From: Andreprevotia chitinilytica DSM 18519
Lineage (GTDB): Bacteria; Pseudomonadota; Gammaproteobacteria; Burkholderiales; Chitinibacteraceae
Assembly: GCF_000711875.1 (NCBI RefSeq)
Contig: NZ_JONM01000001.1
Span: forward strand, 475,934 to 539,933
DNA: 64,000 nucleotides
Reading direction: 5' to 3'
A program made the translations under genes and the position numbers. Below the pieces are notes generated by a model. The model did not search any database. It was not told where the DNA came from and was given only the letters and a program-made list of their open reading frames with translations. Numbering within the stretch: position 1 is the first letter of the stretch; every line of letters starts with the position of its first letter. Positions 62,478-64,000 of this stretch are shown here, piece by piece.

Positions 62478-63539
62478 ATGATCATGTCCGAACTCGGCAA
62501 TCCTATTCTGGTCACTGGTGCAGCAGGTTATCTGGCTTCATGGGTCGTGGATCAACTGCTGCGCGAAGGCCATACCGTGCATGCCACGGTCCGCCATCTG
62601 AATGACTCGCAAAAAATTCAGCATTTGCAAAAGCTGGTCCAGGACTTTCCGGGGAAGTTGTCGCTATACGAAGCGGACCTGTTGAAAGAAGGCAGTTTTG
62701 ACCGCGCGATGGCCGGCTGTTCGGTCGTGATTCATACTGCTTCGCCGTATTTCCTGGAAAAGCCGAAGAACGTCGACAAAGAACTCATACAACCGGCATT
62801 GCACGGCACGCTCAATGTATTAGCATCGGTCAATAAAACAGAATCGGTCAAGCGGGTCGTACTCACCAGCAGCATTGCCGCGCTCTATAACGATGCTTGC
62901 GATGTCACCGCGGCAGCCGCACACACCGTGCAGGAGCATGACGTCAACCCGAATCAAGACGTCAATCACAATCCGTATGCGTACTCCAAGACCATTGCCG
63001 AACGGGCCGCTTGGGATGAACAGAAAAAGCAATCGCGCTGGGACTTGGTCTCCCTCCATCCGGGCGCCATGTTCGGCCCGTCCTTATCCCGGCGCGTGGA
63101 TGCCACCAGTGTGGGCATGATCATCCAGTTCCTGAATGGCTCCTTCCGCACCGGCGTACCCAAGTTATGGCTGGGCGTGGTCGACGTGCGCGATGTCGCT
63201 GCCGCGCATGTCAAGGCCGCCAGCCAGCCCGCTGCGAATAACCGCTATATCGTTGTCGGCAATAGCCTCAGCCTGCTCGAAATCAGTAAACTGATGCGTG
63301 TGGATGAATTTGGCATCAAGAACAAATTGCCGAAAGGCGAAACATCCAAATCGCTGATCTGGTTGATTGGCCCCTTGGTCGGCATGCGGCGGCGCTACGT
63401 GGCGCGTAATGTCGATTATCCGGTGCGATTCAATAACAGCCGCAGCAAAGCCGAATTGGGTGTGGAATATCGCGGCGCCGCAGATACATTCAACGACCAT
63501 ATCCGGCAAATCGTCGCCGATGGATTGTTGCAAGCCTAG
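62478..63539 (+). CDS. NAD-dependent epimerase/dehydratase-family protein (extended SDR)
   Basis: The 353-residue protein has a Rossmann NAD(P) site (ILVTGAAGYLASWVVDQLLR), HATVRHLNDSQKIQHLQ (cofactor-binding positive region), VVIHTASPY, VVLTSSIAAL and the active-site YAYSKTIAERAAW (Tyr-x-x-x-Lys). It is closest to dihydroflavonol reductase-type or cinnamoyl-CoA reductase-like enzymes. Substrate unknown. ATG at 62478 follows GGAGAGA. It lies 19 bp behind the membrane-protein gene, in one operon with the XRE gene. Confidence 0.88.
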   Translation: MIMSELGNPILVTGAAGYLASWVVDQLLREGHTVHATVRHLNDSQKIQHLQKLVQDFPGKLSLYEADLLKEGSFDRAMAGCSVVIHTASPYFLEKPKNVDKELIQPALHGTLNVLASVNKTESVKRVVLTSSIAALYNDACDVTAAAAHTVQEHDVNPNQDVNHNPYAYSKTIAERAAWDEQKKQSRWDLVSLHPGAMFGPSLSRRVDATSVGMIIQFLNGSFRTGVPKLWLGVVDVRDVAAAHVKAASQPAANNRYIVVGNSLSLLEISKLMRVDEFGIKNKLPKGETSKSLIWLIGPLVGMRRRYVARNVDYPVRFNNSRSKAELGVEYRGAADTFNDHIRQIVADGLLQA

Positions 63540-63598
63540 GAGCTGCTTGAATGCGATACTGATGCGCCTGGACAGCAAAAATGTTGTTGAGGGAACCC

Positions 63599-63787
63599 AT
63601 GAAAAACAAGATGAAAATCCTCAGGCAGGAGCGAGGATTGACTCAACAACAATTGGCCGAAGCATTGGCAGTCAGCCGTCAAACCATCAACTCGATCGAA
63701 ACTGAAAAATATGATCCGAGTCTGGTACTGGCGTTCAGTATCGCAAAATTCTTCTCGATTTGTGTCGAAGAGGTATTCGAGCCATAA
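63599..63787 (+). CDS. Small XRE-family transcriptional regulator
   Basis: The 62-residue protein is little more than one XRE helix-turn-helix: LRQERGLTQQQLAEALAVSR, QTINSIETEKYDPSLVLAFS, with the C-terminal CVEEVFEP typical of YozG-like regulators. Such genes usually follow a small membrane protein and regulate the pair. Here the epimerase-like gene separates them. ATG at 63599; 63581 is a longer, weaker start. Confidence 0.92.
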   Translation: MKNKMKILRQERGLTQQQLAEALAVSRQTINSIETEKYDPSLVLAFSIAKFFSICVEEVFEP

Positions 63788-63891
63788 CGCTGTCCTTGTG
63801 ACCAGGCCAACAGGCTGGCACAACGGATATGGCGTGACGTACCCTGCGAATATCGATGCGCTTTTAGATTCAACTTTTAAAGCACAGACGA

Positions 63892-64000
63892 ATGTACTGC
63901 CTAATCATTGATGATCATCCGGTTGCATTGCTGGGTTATACCGCCATTGTGCAGAATTGTTTTCCGCATTGGAAAATCCTGACGGCGCCTACCTTGCAAG
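63892..64000 (+). CDS. Response regulator, N-terminal part (runs off window)
   Basis: From ATG 63892 the frame stays open to the window edge (36 codons). The sequence MYCLIIDDHPVALLGYTAIV is a receiver-domain beginning of the BvgA/LuxR type: the two acidic residues before HPV and hydrophobic beta-1. It is the third regulator of this kind in the window, 104 bp behind the XRE gene. Confidence 0.75.
   Translation, partial: MYCLIIDDHPVALLGYTAIVQNCFPHWKILTAPTLQ

Noticed and set aside
1-64000. CRISPR arrays, tRNA and rRNA genes
   Set aside because: No regularly spaced direct repeats and no cloverleaf or rRNA-like stretch noticed when reading both strands; short ones could be missed by eye.

Overview
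The window is a stretch of chromosome from a Gram-negative bacterium, with densely packed genes, fairly high GC and many ATGA-overlapping operons. A member of the Betaproteobacteria fits best: outer-membrane porin and TonB systems, a chrBA chromate operon, a copper island of the copA/cupredoxin/cusCBA type, and a BvgS-like hybrid kinase with BvgA-like regulators. The genus cannot be fixed from the sequence alone. No tRNA, rRNA, CRISPR array, transposase or prophage gene was seen.

Layout. 1-3211 (minus): chromate operon chrB, chrA, a stand-alone ChrB C-domain protein and an MFS exporter that runs off the window. 3386-6424: porin, periplasmic binding protein, EamA exporter. 6645-12476: Lrp-type regulator and a branched-chain amino-acid ABC importer (livK-livHMGF). 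12731-13645: second EamA exporter. 13642-28919: LysR regulator divergent from a 14-gene plus-strand L-rhamnose cluster, from the diketo-acid hydrolase through dehydrogenases, L-rhamnonate dehydratase, mutarotase, lactonase and the rhaTPQS importer to lutABC. 29096-36407: hybrid histidine kinase, two LuxR-type response regulators, a Sel1-like protein and a TM-PAS-receiver protein that looks like a kinase-less paralogue. 36394-40113 (minus): small Cys/His protein, TonB-dependent receptor and TonB, behind a Zur-like palindrome. 40304-41847 (minus): alpha/beta hydrolase and TetR. 41959-53010 (minus): copper island. 53386-53994: Tag glycosylase. 54089-56828: Zn/Cd/Pb P-type ATPase divergent from a CadR/PbrR-like MerR regulator. 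56957-63787: phosphodiesterase-like lipoprotein, MMPL/RND exporter, small membrane protein, NAD-dependent epimerase-like protein and XRE regulator. 63892-end: the start of another response regulator.

How the parts work together. The rhamnose cluster encodes the non-phosphorylated diketo-hydrolase route: L-rhamnose to lactone, L-rhamnonate, 2-keto-3-deoxy-L-rhamnonate and a 2,4-diketo acid, then cleavage to pyruvate and L-lactate. The lutABC genes at its end would oxidise that L-lactate to pyruvate. In the copper island, cusCBA would expel Cu/Ag, the multicopper oxidase and cupredoxin handle periplasmic Cu(I), and a DUF2282 (bufferin-type) peptide gene is translationally coupled to cusA. Three or four families of long palindromic REP-like elements mark boundaries between these blocks.
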